DNA of 64,000 nucleotides from JAQUTK01 sp963677415 (GTDB lineage Bacteria; Bacteroidota; Bacteroidia; Bacteroidales; JAQUTK01). The notes under the pieces are model-generated. The model was not told the origin of the DNA. It did no database searches and saw only the letters and a list, made by a program, of their open reading frames with translations. A program made the position numbers and the translations under genes. Shown here in pieces: positions 18,228 to 27,059 of this stretch. The DNA lies in NCBI GenBank assembly GCA_963677415.2, contig CAXXFJ010000004.1, positions 124,001 through 188,000 of the forward strand. The letters run 5' to 3'. Positions within the stretch are counted from its first letter, which is position 1. Each line of letters begins with the position of its first letter.

Positions 18228-20153
18228 CTATTGAATAGGTTTAAGAGAAGCAACGAAACCACCCCTGCCAAGTAATCTTACTTTTACTGTACTGGATTTA
18301 TCAACAACCATGTATTGAGTAACAAGTTGTTTATCAAATTCACCATCTGATATTAATGTCAGTTTATATTTTACATTCTCGGGCAAATAATTGAAGGTCA
18401 ATGTTTTGTTTTTTGGCATTCTCTCAGCACTTATCCCTCCAATATACCATGCCGCACCCTTGTTTCGGGCAATAATCAACTCTTTTCCCGGATATCCGTC
18501 GATCAATTTAGTGTTGTCCCAAGCATTAGGCACTTCCATGAGGAAAATCTTAGCGGCATCGGGCAAATCAAAATAACCCTCCGGACGGTCGGCCATGTGC
18601 TGAATACCTGACTCGAACACGACACTAAGAGCCAGTTCGTGCCCATAAGAAGTAATGTGCGGATATTGCGAATTAGTAAAAGTAACAGGAGTATAATCCA
18701 TAGCACCAACCACGTTGCGTGTAAAGGGTAAAGTGGTATTATGCACAGGAGCTGCTGTGGTAAGATCCGGTCCATTGTTATACCATTCAGCACCGCGTAC
18801 TCCTTCATAAGTCATTACGTTCGGATAGGTGCGAGCCCAACCACGAGGCACTAAACAACCATGAAAATAGACCATAATCTTGAATTTGGCAGCATCCTCC
18901 AGAATGTCAAGATAATACTTAATCATGTCTTGTTTTTCGCTCTCGAAAAAGTCAATCTTAACGCCTGCAACACCTAGCTTATTGAGTTTGGTAAACTCTG
19001 CCACTCGATTTTCATGGGTTAGCATCCTATCTTTTGGGGTAGCAGCAACCCACGTATGATCTCCTCCGGAATTATACCACATCAAAGGTTTTACACCCAA
19101 TGATTGGATATATTTTAAGGCATCTTCCAATGTTCCGCCATTACCCATGACATCCCATTCCCAATCAATCAAAGTATATGGCCACCCCATCTTGGCGGCA
19201 AGATCGGCAAACTTACACACTATTTTGAAGTCTTTGCTTCCATGATTATTCGACCAATAATTCCATGAAGCAACGCCAGGCTTAATCCAGTCGGTTTCGG
19301 CAATCGTGGAAGGAGCAGATACATCATCAACAAGAGTTGATTGCACAATATCCGCAAGACTACCGATGATAATTACGCGCCATGGCGATTTCCAAGGGAG
19401 CGTAATAGTTGGTTTACGATCACCTTTACCTCTTCCATTCCATTGATCAGGAAAAGTAATTTTATAGTTTGATTTTTCTGTGGCATTGGATAACTTTGAC
19501 CCACAATAGTTTCCGTTCAAATCGGCTTCGTGTATCAAATACCAACAATCAGTATTGTTTGTGTTGAAAAGAGCTGGATAACCCCAATCCTGTTGTACGT
19601 TACCATCTTTCATGGAATCATAAAGACCTTCGTTTGCAGTGTTAAACTTTTCCATCCATCTTTTCGTGCTATCCGGTATACAATAAGCCGTCAACTCATC
19701 ATCTACTACAAATGAGCCTTCTTTATCAGGAAATTCATAACGAAAAGTAACCCCATCATTATAAGCCCTGATTATCAGGTTTAATTTAGCCTTACCCGGA
19801 TTTTCAAAGAATACTACTGTTTCATTGGCCGAATTGCTGCATTGGCTTTTTTTGCCATGTGAAGCTTGGTATTTCTCATTAATCGGTACTGTTTTTCCTG
19901 CTTTAATATATTTCAGATCTTTCGAGAAATCCTGGTCTGCCCGGATAAGTCCCAGCGTTATTTGAGGAATCACCTCACTTGTTTTACCATTATTTACATA
20001 CATTACCTTTAAATACCATTGCCCGACTTCTGCACTATTTGAGTTGTAAAGTCCGACACTTATTTTTTGGTTTGGCGAAGTAACAGTTGTTCTCTGTGAA
20101 TAGACCGTTAGAGAACTAATAAAAAGAAGCACTAAGAATAATTTGTATTTCAT
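18228..20153 (-). CDS. GH97 glycoside hydrolase, probably of the retaining alpha-galactosidase type
   Basis: 641 residues from the Met at 20153. An in-frame ATG at 20189 would add 12 polar residues in front of the signal peptide (KYKLFLVLLFISSLTVYSQ), and lies on the promoter, so the shorter start is preferred. The N-terminal beta-sandwich (VTSPNQKISVGLY) is followed by a barrel. Asp401 in GVKIDFFESEKQD fits the nucleophile of retaining GH97 members, and Glu450 in MTYEGVRGAEW fits the acid/base. SusB-type inverting members instead use Glu residues as base. Exported; releases alpha-linked galactose or similar (inference). Confidence 0.88.
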   Translation of the reverse strand: MKYKLFLVLLFISSLTVYSQRTTVTSPNQKISVGLYNSNSAEVGQWYLKVMYVNNGKTSEVIPQITLGLIRADQDFSKDLKYIKAGKTVPINEKYQASHGKKSQCSNSANETVVFFENPGKAKLNLIIRAYNDGVTFRYEFPDKEGSFVVDDELTAYCIPDSTKRWMEKFNTANEGLYDSMKDGNVQQDWGYPALFNTNNTDCWYLIHEADLNGNYCGSKLSNATEKSNYKITFPDQWNGRGKGDRKPTITLPWKSPWRVIIIGSLADIVQSTLVDDVSAPSTIAETDWIKPGVASWNYWSNNHGSKDFKIVCKFADLAAKMGWPYTLIDWEWDVMGNGGTLEDALKYIQSLGVKPLMWYNSGGDHTWVAATPKDRMLTHENRVAEFTKLNKLGVAGVKIDFFESEKQDMIKYYLDILEDAAKFKIMVYFHGCLVPRGWARTYPNVMTYEGVRGAEWYNNGPDLTTAAPVHNTTLPFTRNVVGAMDYTPVTFTNSQYPHITSYGHELALSVVFESGIQHMADRPEGYFDLPDAAKIFLMEVPNAWDNTKLIDGYPGKELIIARNKGAAWYIGGISAERMPKNKTLTFNYLPENVKYKLTLISDGEFDKQLVTQYMVVDKSSTVKVRLLGRGGFVASLKPIQ

Positions 20154-20186
20154 GTGGATAAGGGTATAAGAATTGTAATATCCGTG

Positions 20187-20215
20187 CAAATATAGATTAT
20201 TAAATTTGATTCAAA
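20187..20215 (-). promoter_or_regulatory. promoter of GH97
   Basis: Minus strand: TTTG at 20212-20215, TATATTTG at 20187-20194, spacer 17, start codon 34 bases downstream. The sequence and spacing are shared with the esterase promoter at 14816-14844, and both are followed upstream by GAATCAA-type repeats. Confidence 0.6.
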
Positions 20216-20370
20216 TAGTACAGATGAATCAATTTTGATCATTTGAAACTTTTATTTAATTTCGCAGCGAACAATGTATAACACACCAGTAACGGATTTG
20301 ATGTTTGAAGCAAACTGCCGGAGAGAAATACACAGGAGGATCATTATAAAAACACAAAAACAAGAAAGAT

Positions 20371-20790
20371 ATGAGAGACGCAGTAATAACAATAGGTGGA
20401 ATCATTGACAATGTAACTGTTTCAATGATTGGTTCGGTTGATACAGATGGTTTTCCGAATATGAAAGCCATGCTTCCACCGCGAAAAAGAGTCGAAATAA
20501 AAGACTTTTATTTCACGACAAATACCTCTTCGATGCGTGTAAAGCAATATCTTGCAAATCCGAAAGCCAGTGTTTACTTCTTTGACAAACAGTTTTTTCG
20601 GGGTGTGATGCTGAAGGGATCCATGGAAGTATTGACCGATGCCCAATCAAAAGAAGAAATCTGGCGGGAAGGTGACGAAATGTACTATCCCAAAGGAGTA
20701 ACCGATCCTGATTATTGTGTTTTGAAATTCACAGCGCAAGATGGGAGGTATTACAGCAACTTCAAATCGGAAGATTTTACGATCGAATAA
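20371..20790 (+). CDS. pyridoxamine 5'-phosphate oxidase-family (split-barrel flavin-binding) protein
   Basis: 139 residues. Small FMN-binding split-barrel of the general-stress-protein 26 type: VSMIGSVDTDGFPNMKAM, KDFYFTTNTSSMRVKQYLANPKASVYFFD and a late YYPKGVTDPDYCVLKF. It is about the size of single-domain family members that bind FMN or F420-like cofactors; a true PdxH is longer. It starts a plus-strand group with two VOC-fold genes (18- and about 19-base gaps), inserted between GH97 and GH3. Likely an oxidoreductase or cofactor-binding stress protein; substrate unknown. Confidence 0.85.
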   Translation: MRDAVITIGGIIDNVTVSMIGSVDTDGFPNMKAMLPPRKRVEIKDFYFTTNTSSMRVKQYLANPKASVYFFDKQFFRGVMLKGSMEVLTDAQSKEEIWREGDEMYYPKGVTDPDYCVLKFTAQDGRYYSNFKSEDFTIE

Positions 20791-20808
20791 ATTACAAAAA
20801 CAGTCACG

Positions 20809-21219
20809 ATGAAATTCAACGATTTATCAATCACTTTCCACACTGAAAAAATTAAAGAGTGTGTAGACTTTTATGTCCGCCATTTAGATGTAAAAGTAAC
20901 TTTCGACTGCGAATGGTATGTAACCATTCAATTTCAAAGCGATGTGAATCCATTTATCTTCCTTTCGTTTATGAAACCCGAGTATGGGGTGGCAGGAGTC
21001 GTATTCTCAGGCGGATTGACATTGAACCTGAATGTAACCGATGTGGATGCTGAATATGCAAAGATGCAGCAAACAGGAATCGCTTTCACCGAAGAAATTG
21101 CCGACCACGAATGGGGCGATCGCGCGTTTTCGGTAAAAGACCCGTTAGACAATACGTTGTATATATATTCGCCCCGTGCAATAAGTGCTGAGTATCAGAA
21201 AGCCGTAAAAGAGGACTAA
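20809..21219 (+). CDS. VOC-fold (glyoxalase/bleomycin-resistance-type) protein
   Basis: 136 residues with the paired beta-alpha-beta-beta-beta modules of the vicinal-oxygen-chelate fold: FHTEKIKECVDFYVRHLDVK at the start and FSVKDPLDNTLYIYSPR near the end. Such proteins are metal-dependent lyases/dioxygenases or ligand-binding resistance proteins. Second gene of the PNPOx-VOC-VOC group. The metal-binding His normally near the start appears as F-H-T, so enzyme activity is uncertain. Confidence 0.8.
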   Translation: MKFNDLSITFHTEKIKECVDFYVRHLDVKVTFDCEWYVTIQFQSDVNPFIFLSFMKPEYGVAGVVFSGGLTLNLNVTDVDAEYAKMQQTGIAFTEEIADHEWGDRAFSVKDPLDNTLYIYSPRAISAEYQKAVKED

Positions 21220-21238
21220 TGATTTGAAATCAAACGAC

Positions 21239-21628
21239 ATGAGAATCGAACACATTGCCATTTGGGTCGATGATATAGAGCAGATGCGGACGTTTTATCT
21301 CTCTTACTTTGATCTCAGTTGTGGTGAGAAATATGTAAATCCGGCAAAGAAATACACCTCGTATTTTCTGACTTTCAATGAAAATGGAGCACGCATCGAA
21401 TTGATGCACCGACCGGATATTGCAAACAATGCTTCTCCACGTAACAGTCAAAAAGGTCTGGCGCATATCGCGATCTCTCTCGGAGGAAAAGAAGCCGTTG
21501 ATGCATTGACCGAACGCTTCCGAAAAGAAGGTTTCACTGTTGCTAGTGAACCGCGCACTACAGGCGATGGATATTATGAAAGTGCCGTCTTAGATCCCGA
21601 AGGCAATTATATTGAGTTATTAGCATAA
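21239..21628 (+). CDS. VOC-fold glyoxalase-like protein
   Basis: 129 residues from the ATG at 21239 (a TTG at 21224 would add five). MRIEHIAIWVDDIEQMRTFY carries the first metal-binding His, ARIELMHRPD an acid, GLAHIAISLGG a second His, and YYESAVLDPEGNYIEL the last Glu: a complete VOC metal set similar to lactoylglutathione-lyase-like proteins. Third gene of the group; convergent with the GH3 gene 19 bases away. Substrate unknown. Confidence 0.82.
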   Translation: MRIEHIAIWVDDIEQMRTFYLSYFDLSCGEKYVNPAKKYTSYFLTFNENGARIELMHRPDIANNASPRNSQKGLAHIAISLGGKEAVDALTERFRKEGFTVASEPRTTGDGYYESAVLDPEGNYIELLA

Positions 21629-21647
21629 AGACTAAGCCTTCACTCTA

Positions 21648-23939
21648 TCAAGAAGCACGCACCGTGATTTCCTTTTTGATCCGAATATCCCCCGACGAAC
21701 TGCCAACCTGCAATTCAAAAGCACCCGGTTCGACCACTCGCTCCATCACCTTATTATAGAGAGCCAGTTCAGACACCGGGATCATGAGCTGCACCAGCTT
21801 TGTTTCACCCTTCTTCAGCAACACCTTTTTGAAAGATTTAAGTTCGCGGATAGGCGTAACAACGCTCGCAAACTTATCACGCACATAGACCTGTACCACT
21901 TCCATCCCGTCTCTGTCGCCACTATTGCGCAGAGAAACAGATATTTGAATCGAATCACTCGTCCCATACACCTCTTTAGAAGTTGTCATAGACAGATAGT
22001 CAAACGTCGTATAGCTCAATCCATGACCAAAGACCCATAAGGCAGAAGGATCAGCGAACACATAATCTTTGCCCGGCTTATTCTTGCTCCCCGGAGAGTT
22101 ATAAAAACCCTTGTCCGTAGGCAGGTAATTATAAAAACAAGGAAGATGCCCTACGCTTTGCGGAAAAGAATAATTCAATTTTCCCGAAGGATTCACAGCA
22201 CCAAACAAGACATCTGCCAATGCGGCACCACCCTGTTCACCCGGGTACCACTGCGTCACTATACCCGCAATATTTTCCTTTACCCAAGGCATGGCAAAAG
22301 GTTTACCCGAAAGCAGAACCACAATAACCGGTTTGCCGGTGGCATGAACAGCCTTAATCAAATCCTCCTGAACACCCGTCAGCACGAGATCGCTCAAATC
22401 AAACCCCTCACCACACGTCGCATTCGAGTAATCGCGCGACAGAGAAGCACTAGCCGAACCCACCACCACCACACTCACATCACTTTTTGCAGCCATAGCA
22501 ACCGCCTCTTTCAGTCCGTCCCTGTTGTCCGTCACCAGATCACACCCTGCGGCATAGTTTACCGTCATCCGACTACCATATTTCTCTTTTACAGCCTTCA
22601 GCAACGTAATACCATCCCCATTACTCCGGCTCCAGGTATAATCGCCAAACTGTACCTGATCCGCATTCGGACCAATCAAAGCAATGGATTTAATCTTTTC
22701 GATTTGAAGCGGCAAGATATTCCCCTCATTCTTCAGCAACACGATAGACTCGTCAGCAATCTTACGTGCCAAAGCAATGTGATCAGCAGTATGAACATGC
22801 TTTTTATAATCCGCGGCAGTAGGTAACACACTATCAAACAGTCCCATTTCAAACTTCGCACGTAAAATACGCGAAACAGCCAGATCGATATATTTTACAT
22901 CCAGCGTACCCTTTTCAACCAGACCAGCCAGTTGTCCATAGCAATTACCCGCAGCCTCTGCATCCAGTCCGGCAGTCAGTGCTTGCAGCGCAGCATCACC
23001 ACTATTCAGGGCAGTCGCATGAAAAGAATTCAACATGCCGATAGCCCCCCAATCCGAATACACAAAACCCTTGAACCCCCACTGATCACGCAATATTTCC
23101 GTCATGAGATAGTGAGAAGAAGAGTTCGGCACATTATTCCATGAATCATACGAAGACATGATAGCCCACGGTGAAGCCTCTTTCACGACCACTTCAAAAG
23201 GTTTCAGATAAATAGAAAGCAGATCCCGTTGTCCACAAGAGACTGAAGCCAGATTTAACCCACCCTGCGGTGAAGCATGAGCCCCAAAATGCTTGATCAT
23301 CGGCGATATCTTATGATCCAGATAGCCCTTCACCTGAGCCACCCCCATGCGAGAAGTCAGATACGGATCCTCACCAAAACACTCCTCCACGCGACCCCAT
23401 CTCAAATCCCGACACACATCTATGACCGGAGTCAAAGACTGCGTAATACCCTGAGCCGCCAGTTCCTCGGCAATAGCAGAAGTCATCTCATACGCCAGAT
23501 CCGTATTAAAAGTACTCGCCAGAGCGATAGCCTGAGGGAAAATCGTCGAACCATCATGCACCGAACCATGCAACGACTCAGTCAATGTAAAGACAGGAAT
23601 CCCCAAACGCGTATGTTCGCGCATATATCGTTGAATACCGGTCATATACGTAAGGCAAGTCTCACCTGGTAAAGTGATCGCTTCAACAAATCCCATGCTC
23701 TTACCCTTTAACAGCGCATCCAGCTTTTCACTGCTGACCTTCCCGTTCTCCATAATCGAAGGCCCATGTAGATGGCGCATCTGAGCAATCTTTTCCTCAA
23801 GAGTCATCCTGCCGAGCAGATCCTTCACCCGTTCTTCTGCCGAAAAAGCCGGATTTTTATACTTCACAATGTCCTGAGCACTTATCACACAAGTCATGCA
23901 AAAAAACAGTGCAGCTGAGATCAATCTGTAATTCATCAT
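21648..23939 (-). CDS. GH3 beta-glucosidase/beta-xylosidase-family enzyme
   Basis: 763 residues with signal peptide (RLISAALFFCMTCVISAQ). The N-terminal barrel contains LTESLHGSVHDGSTIFPQAIALAS-type substrate residues, and the nucleophile Asp296 in VYSDWGAIGML. The alpha/beta sandwich (IALIGPNADQVQFGDY, VVVVGSASASLSRDYSN) and a C-terminal fibronectin-III-like domain (EVVQVYVRDKFASVVTPIR, FELQVGSSSGDI) follow. GH3 enzymes hydrolyse beta-linked glucose or xylose with retention; SLHG rather than ALHG-type context does not decide which. Exported. A fragment of a second, related gene lies at 16451-16531. Confidence 0.92.
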   Translation of the reverse strand: MMNYRLISAALFFCMTCVISAQDIVKYKNPAFSAEERVKDLLGRMTLEEKIAQMRHLHGPSIMENGKVSSEKLDALLKGKSMGFVEAITLPGETCLTYMTGIQRYMREHTRLGIPVFTLTESLHGSVHDGSTIFPQAIALASTFNTDLAYEMTSAIAEELAAQGITQSLTPVIDVCRDLRWGRVEECFGEDPYLTSRMGVAQVKGYLDHKISPMIKHFGAHASPQGGLNLASVSCGQRDLLSIYLKPFEVVVKEASPWAIMSSYDSWNNVPNSSSHYLMTEILRDQWGFKGFVYSDWGAIGMLNSFHATALNSGDAALQALTAGLDAEAAGNCYGQLAGLVEKGTLDVKYIDLAVSRILRAKFEMGLFDSVLPTAADYKKHVHTADHIALARKIADESIVLLKNEGNILPLQIEKIKSIALIGPNADQVQFGDYTWSRSNGDGITLLKAVKEKYGSRMTVNYAAGCDLVTDNRDGLKEAVAMAAKSDVSVVVVGSASASLSRDYSNATCGEGFDLSDLVLTGVQEDLIKAVHATGKPVIVVLLSGKPFAMPWVKENIAGIVTQWYPGEQGGAALADVLFGAVNPSGKLNYSFPQSVGHLPCFYNYLPTDKGFYNSPGSKNKPGKDYVFADPSALWVFGHGLSYTTFDYLSMTTSKEVYGTSDSIQISVSLRNSGDRDGMEVVQVYVRDKFASVVTPIRELKSFKKVLLKKGETKLVQLMIPVSELALYNKVMERVVEPGAFELQVGSSSGDIRIKKEITVRAS

Positions 23940-24006
23940 GTATTATTAGTTTGTCGGTTATTTCATCACATTCGTGTCACCCTTCACCTTTGAGACGAAT
24001 CTTCAT

Positions 24007-24036
24007 TCCCTGCAAAGGAAATCCCTGCAAAGGAAA
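24007..24036 (+). repeat. 15-bp tandem duplication upstream of GH3
   Basis: TCCCTGCAAAGGAAA occurs twice back to back (24007-24021 and 24022-24036), about 70 bases upstream of the GH3 start. On the minus strand each copy reads TTTCCTTTGCAGGGA; it could duplicate a promoter or operator half. Confidence 0.6.
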
Positions 24037-24073
24037 GAATTATTTCGCACTGAACCAAAAAGCAGGAAGGAAC

Positions 24074-24266
24074 TTTGCCCTCTCTGTTGTTTTTTCGAAT
24101 TTCGATTTAGGAATGAGTAAAAAAGTACTATTTATCTACACCACCTACACCATGGGCAGCCTCTCAGTATGCTGTATGGCATTTCGATCTCCTCAAAAAA
24201 ACATTGCTCCGCATAAATTGCATACAGTTTTATTTGCTAAAAGGACGTTTTGTATACATTTCTCAT
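24074..24266 (+). repeat. direct repeat, left copy, flanking the TIR/TPR module
   Basis: About 190 bases, similar to 26365-26555 in the same orientation (roughly 75 percent by eye; AAAAAGTACTATTTATCTAC and GCCCTCTCTGTTGTTTTTT are near-exact). A 151-codon ORF spans it, but the other copy keeps only part of that frame, so it is probably not coding. The rest of the gap 23940-24404 shows no gene. Confidence 0.7.
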
Positions 24267-24404
24267 TACAAAGTCAATATATACAGCTTATGTCCAAGTT
24301 GATTTTCGAGTTGGATTTAATTCGTAAAAAAAAACACATAATCAACCTAATGTTGTCACGTTAGCTAACTCAGTGTTTCCCAATTTATTATTAAATGAAC
24401 TCTC

Positions 24405-24809
24405 TTATTTTGCCCAATATCGAATTGCTTCAACTATACTTTCTGTATTCCAGCGTACATCTTGTTTTGAATATTTCGTTACAGTACCAGATATCCTTTC
24501 TTGACCCCATGGAATTACTCCAACAATAGGAATATCTAAACTATTCGCAGTTTCAAGCTCCCACGCCATCCAGTCACTATAAGATGCATACATTCCAGCA
24601 ATGCCTAATACAATATTCGAATTTGATATCTTCTGTTTTAATCTACTTTTTACATAGGTTGCATTAGTTGAATTAATTGGTACGTCAGCAGTGGCTTCTT
24701 CGAATGAGACATTAAAATATCCACGCTCTTTAAGTAGATTTCTTAGATTATCCAAGTCTTGTGGATATGTCCATGAGTGACTGATAAAAATACGATACTC
24801 TTTTGCCAT
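24405..24809 (-). CDS. TIR-like domain protein (DUF1863/ThsB-type fold)
   Basis: 134 residues, a single domain. It starts KEYRIFISHSWTYPQDLDNL (beta-A plus the SW/BB region), and has NSNIVLGIAGMYASYSDWMAWELETA, where the Glu of WMAWELETA is the candidate NADase catalytic residue. IPIVGVIPWGQERIS follows. This is the MTH538/ThsB-like TIR branch used in anti-phage Thoeris-type systems to make or use nucleotide signals (family knowledge). It starts 12 bases after the TPR gene on the same strand, so the two form an operon. It could equally be a stand-alone effector; no ThsA-like partner is present. Confidence 0.8.
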   Translation of the reverse strand: MAKEYRIFISHSWTYPQDLDNLRNLLKERGYFNVSFEEATADVPINSTNATYVKSRLKQKISNSNIVLGIAGMYASYSDWMAWELETANSLDIPIVGVIPWGQERISGTVTKYSKQDVRWNTESIVEAIRYWAK

Positions 24810-24821
24810 AATTACAATCTC

Positions 24822-26042
24822 CTATTTTTTTGAATTAATAATATCTTGTTTTGATTTTTCGAAAGTTTCAATTTCCCAAATTAAAGGATTTTGTGAATGA
24901 AATTTATTATCGAACTCCGTTGCTTTTCCAACGTCTTCAATAGCTAAATAGCAGTTGGAGAGTGTTGCATATTTCCATTTCAACTCTTCGGGCTCTGTAT
25001 CCTCCAACGATTTAAGAACAATTTCAAGAATTTCATGCCTTGTGTTTTTAGCTTCTACTTTCGAATGAATTTTATTATCACTATCCTTCTCTAGAATAGA
25101 TTTATGTTCTAAACAATGAGCATAGTTTTCTCCAGTGTAATAATCTTTATAGAGATTCCACCCTTTCTTATAATTTTCAATAGCTGTATTCAAATAGCCT
25201 ATTTCATTTGTACATTTCCATAAATTTTTATTAATTGCACCCGTAATACCTAGTGTTTCGGTATCTGTTTGGTCTGATATTTTACCAATAATTTGTAATG
25301 CATTAGTTAATGCCTGAATTTCACTAGGTAATTTGCTTTTATAAACACAAAGAGCTTCTTGTTGAGTATGATAAAATTCATTTTTAGTCTTTTCGCTAAG
25401 TTTTTTCCAAGTTTCAGCCGCCTCAGTAAATCTCTTTTCTTGCATAAAACTTTTGGCCTTCTCTGTCAAAGAATAAATCGTATTTTCATTGTTCTTAAGA
25501 TCGCCAATGATTTCATTTAAATCTTCATCCAATAAAATAGGTTGCTTAATTTTGGGAATGAAAGAATACAGAGGACTATCAATTAATGGATTCTCTGTTA
25601 TAATTGTAATAAGTTCTTTTAATTGTTTAATACATTTCTTTGCTTCGCCATCAGATATTTCGTTTCCTAAATGTTTATAGCTTAAAGTTCTACTGTGATT
25701 AATGTCAAACGGAATTTTACTCTCATCTTCTTTAATTATAATAGTTGAATAAGGTTTTAATACATGTCGAGTTCCTAATTCATATATTGCATTAGGGTTG
25801 TATGTTGAAATATCTGCTATTACTAATTCAGCTCTATAAAGTAAAGCATACATGCTTCTGTCGATTATTCCAGAGTCTAATATTTCATCTGCTCTTACAC
25901 AGTCATAATTGCAGGATTGTACTGCAGGACGAATAATCTTTTTATAGGTTTCATCCAAATCAATAGTTCGGTTTGTATCTGGGTCTTTTTTTTTACCAAA
26001 GCCCATTATTACAAAACATAACTTTTTTCTAATTGTATTCAT
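24822..26042 (-). CDS. nucleoside-deoxyribosyltransferase-like head fused to a TPR-type tail
   Basis: 406 residues. The first ~150 residues (CFVIMGFGKKKDPDTNRTID, then YDCVRADEILDSGIIDRSM, AELVIADISTYNPNAIYELG) form a Rossmannoid nucleotide-binding domain of the deoxyribosyltransferase/DRHyd type. The rest is helical: KAKSFMQEKRFTEAAETWKKL, LNTAIENYKKGWNLYKDYYT and later repeats look like TPRs and resemble the TRAFs-binding/DUF4071 central region of metazoan ASK kinases. With the TIR gene directly downstream, it is a good candidate sensor or nucleotide-processing partner in an immune module (inference). Catalytic competence is unclear. Confidence 0.75.
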   Translation of the reverse strand: MNTIRKKLCFVIMGFGKKKDPDTNRTIDLDETYKKIIRPAVQSCNYDCVRADEILDSGIIDRSMYALLYRAELVIADISTYNPNAIYELGTRHVLKPYSTIIIKEDESKIPFDINHSRTLSYKHLGNEISDGEAKKCIKQLKELITIITENPLIDSPLYSFIPKIKQPILLDEDLNEIIGDLKNNENTIYSLTEKAKSFMQEKRFTEAAETWKKLSEKTKNEFYHTQQEALCVYKSKLPSEIQALTNALQIIGKISDQTDTETLGITGAINKNLWKCTNEIGYLNTAIENYKKGWNLYKDYYTGENYAHCLEHKSILEKDSDNKIHSKVEAKNTRHEILEIVLKSLEDTEPEELKWKYATLSNCYLAIEDVGKATEFDNKFHSQNPLIWEIETFEKSKQDIINSKK

Positions 26043-26128
26043 GGCATTATCTATTTAGTGTAAATAACAACTGAAAAGCGTTCAGAATTCTAACTGAAAA
26101 GTGCACACTTTTCTCGAGGCGAAAATAG

Positions 26129-26281
26129 TTATTCTTTTCGGATATTTGGTTTTATTTTTTTTAATTTTTCCATTCCTAAGTTTTTTAGTCTGTACGATGT
26201 TCCGCTCATATTTATCAAGCAAGCTTTGCGCGTAAGTCTGTCCATCATCGCCGAGGCAAGTATTGGATCCACAAAGATTTC
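26129..26281 (-). pseudogene. C-terminal remnant of an IstB-like (IS21) ATPase
   Basis: Fifty residues in one minus-strand frame, beginning EIFVDPILASAMMDRLTR and continuing ACLINMSGTSYRLKN before a Lys-rich tail and TAA. This corresponds to the IstB C-terminus; the intact IstB of this window has DIFTDETLADSIIDRIVY then HRFELKGESLRKK there. No upstream part remains. It marks an old IS21-type insertion next to the TIR/TPR operon. Confidence 0.7.
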
Positions 26282-26364
26282 GTTTCACCTGTTGAAAGAC
26301 AGATTCGTTGTAATGGTGGTTGATTTACGAACGGTTCGTATCGAGAGATGGTATAAAAAGGGCT

Positions 26365-26555
26365 TCTGCCCTCTCTGTTGTTTTTTTGAATTTAGATTTT
26401 AAGATCAGTAAAAAAGTACTATTTATCTACACCCCTACACCCCCGAATTACCTCTCAGTGTACTGTATGGCATGTCAGTTTCCTCAATTTACATTTGCTC
26501 GCCATTATTTGCATACAGATTTGTTTGCTAAAAGGCCCTTTTGTATCTGTCATTC
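26365..26555 (+). repeat. direct repeat, right copy, flanking the TIR/TPR module
   Basis: Second copy of the ~190-bp sequence at 24074-24266, same strand. Together the copies bracket the TIR gene, the TPR gene and the IstB remnant. They are too diverged to be a recent duplication. Confidence 0.7.
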
Positions 26556-27059
26556 ATTTCCGGGCAGCTATTAATGTGGTAACAAATCACATGATATCTT
26601 CTGTTTTCAAGCGAAACTGTATCAAAAAGTGGCAATCGCAATTTTTTTTGTAAGCAATATGTGAGCTAGCAAGTAAGATCGAAACAAGTCATGTTGCTCT
26701 ACAGTATGCTGAGAGGCATGGCAAGGTGGGCTTGGTGCATTGAAATGAAGGTATCTCGCCATTCTGAAAGTAAAAAAAAAATAACCACGGGAAATCACCA
26801 TAAAACGGCTGTCCCTTAACCCTTTGTCATTGCAGAACCCCCATTTTTTACTAATGGCAACCCAATTCTTCCAAAATGGTCATCCATTTGTCAAGAACGG
26901 CCACCTTACCGTCAAAGAATACCCCCCTTTACCGTCATTGCGGGCTTGACCCGCAATCCCCTCTTAAAAGCAGCCATGAGCAATAATCGTTTATCACCAG
27001 GTCGTTTGGTGCCCGTAAATCAACCAGAAGAAAATGTCTGTTGATCAGGGAAGCAAAGG
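26556..27059. other. 500-base non-coding stretch before IS256, with one small hairpin
   Basis: No convincing gene. It contains a perfect 8-bp-arm hairpin ATTGCGGG-CTTGA-CCCGCAAT at 26937-26957 and a 22-codon ORF (26976-27044, MSNNRLSPGRLVPVNQPEEN) of doubtful meaning. A short stretch at 26700-26722 resembles an inverted piece of the flanking direct repeat. The IS256 target lies at its right end. Confidence 0.5.

Noticed and set aside
23909..24364. 151-residue plus-strand ORF after the GH3 gene
   Set aside because: It overlaps the GH3 start, and the matching repeat copy at 26365-26555 does not keep the full frame; no protein features.
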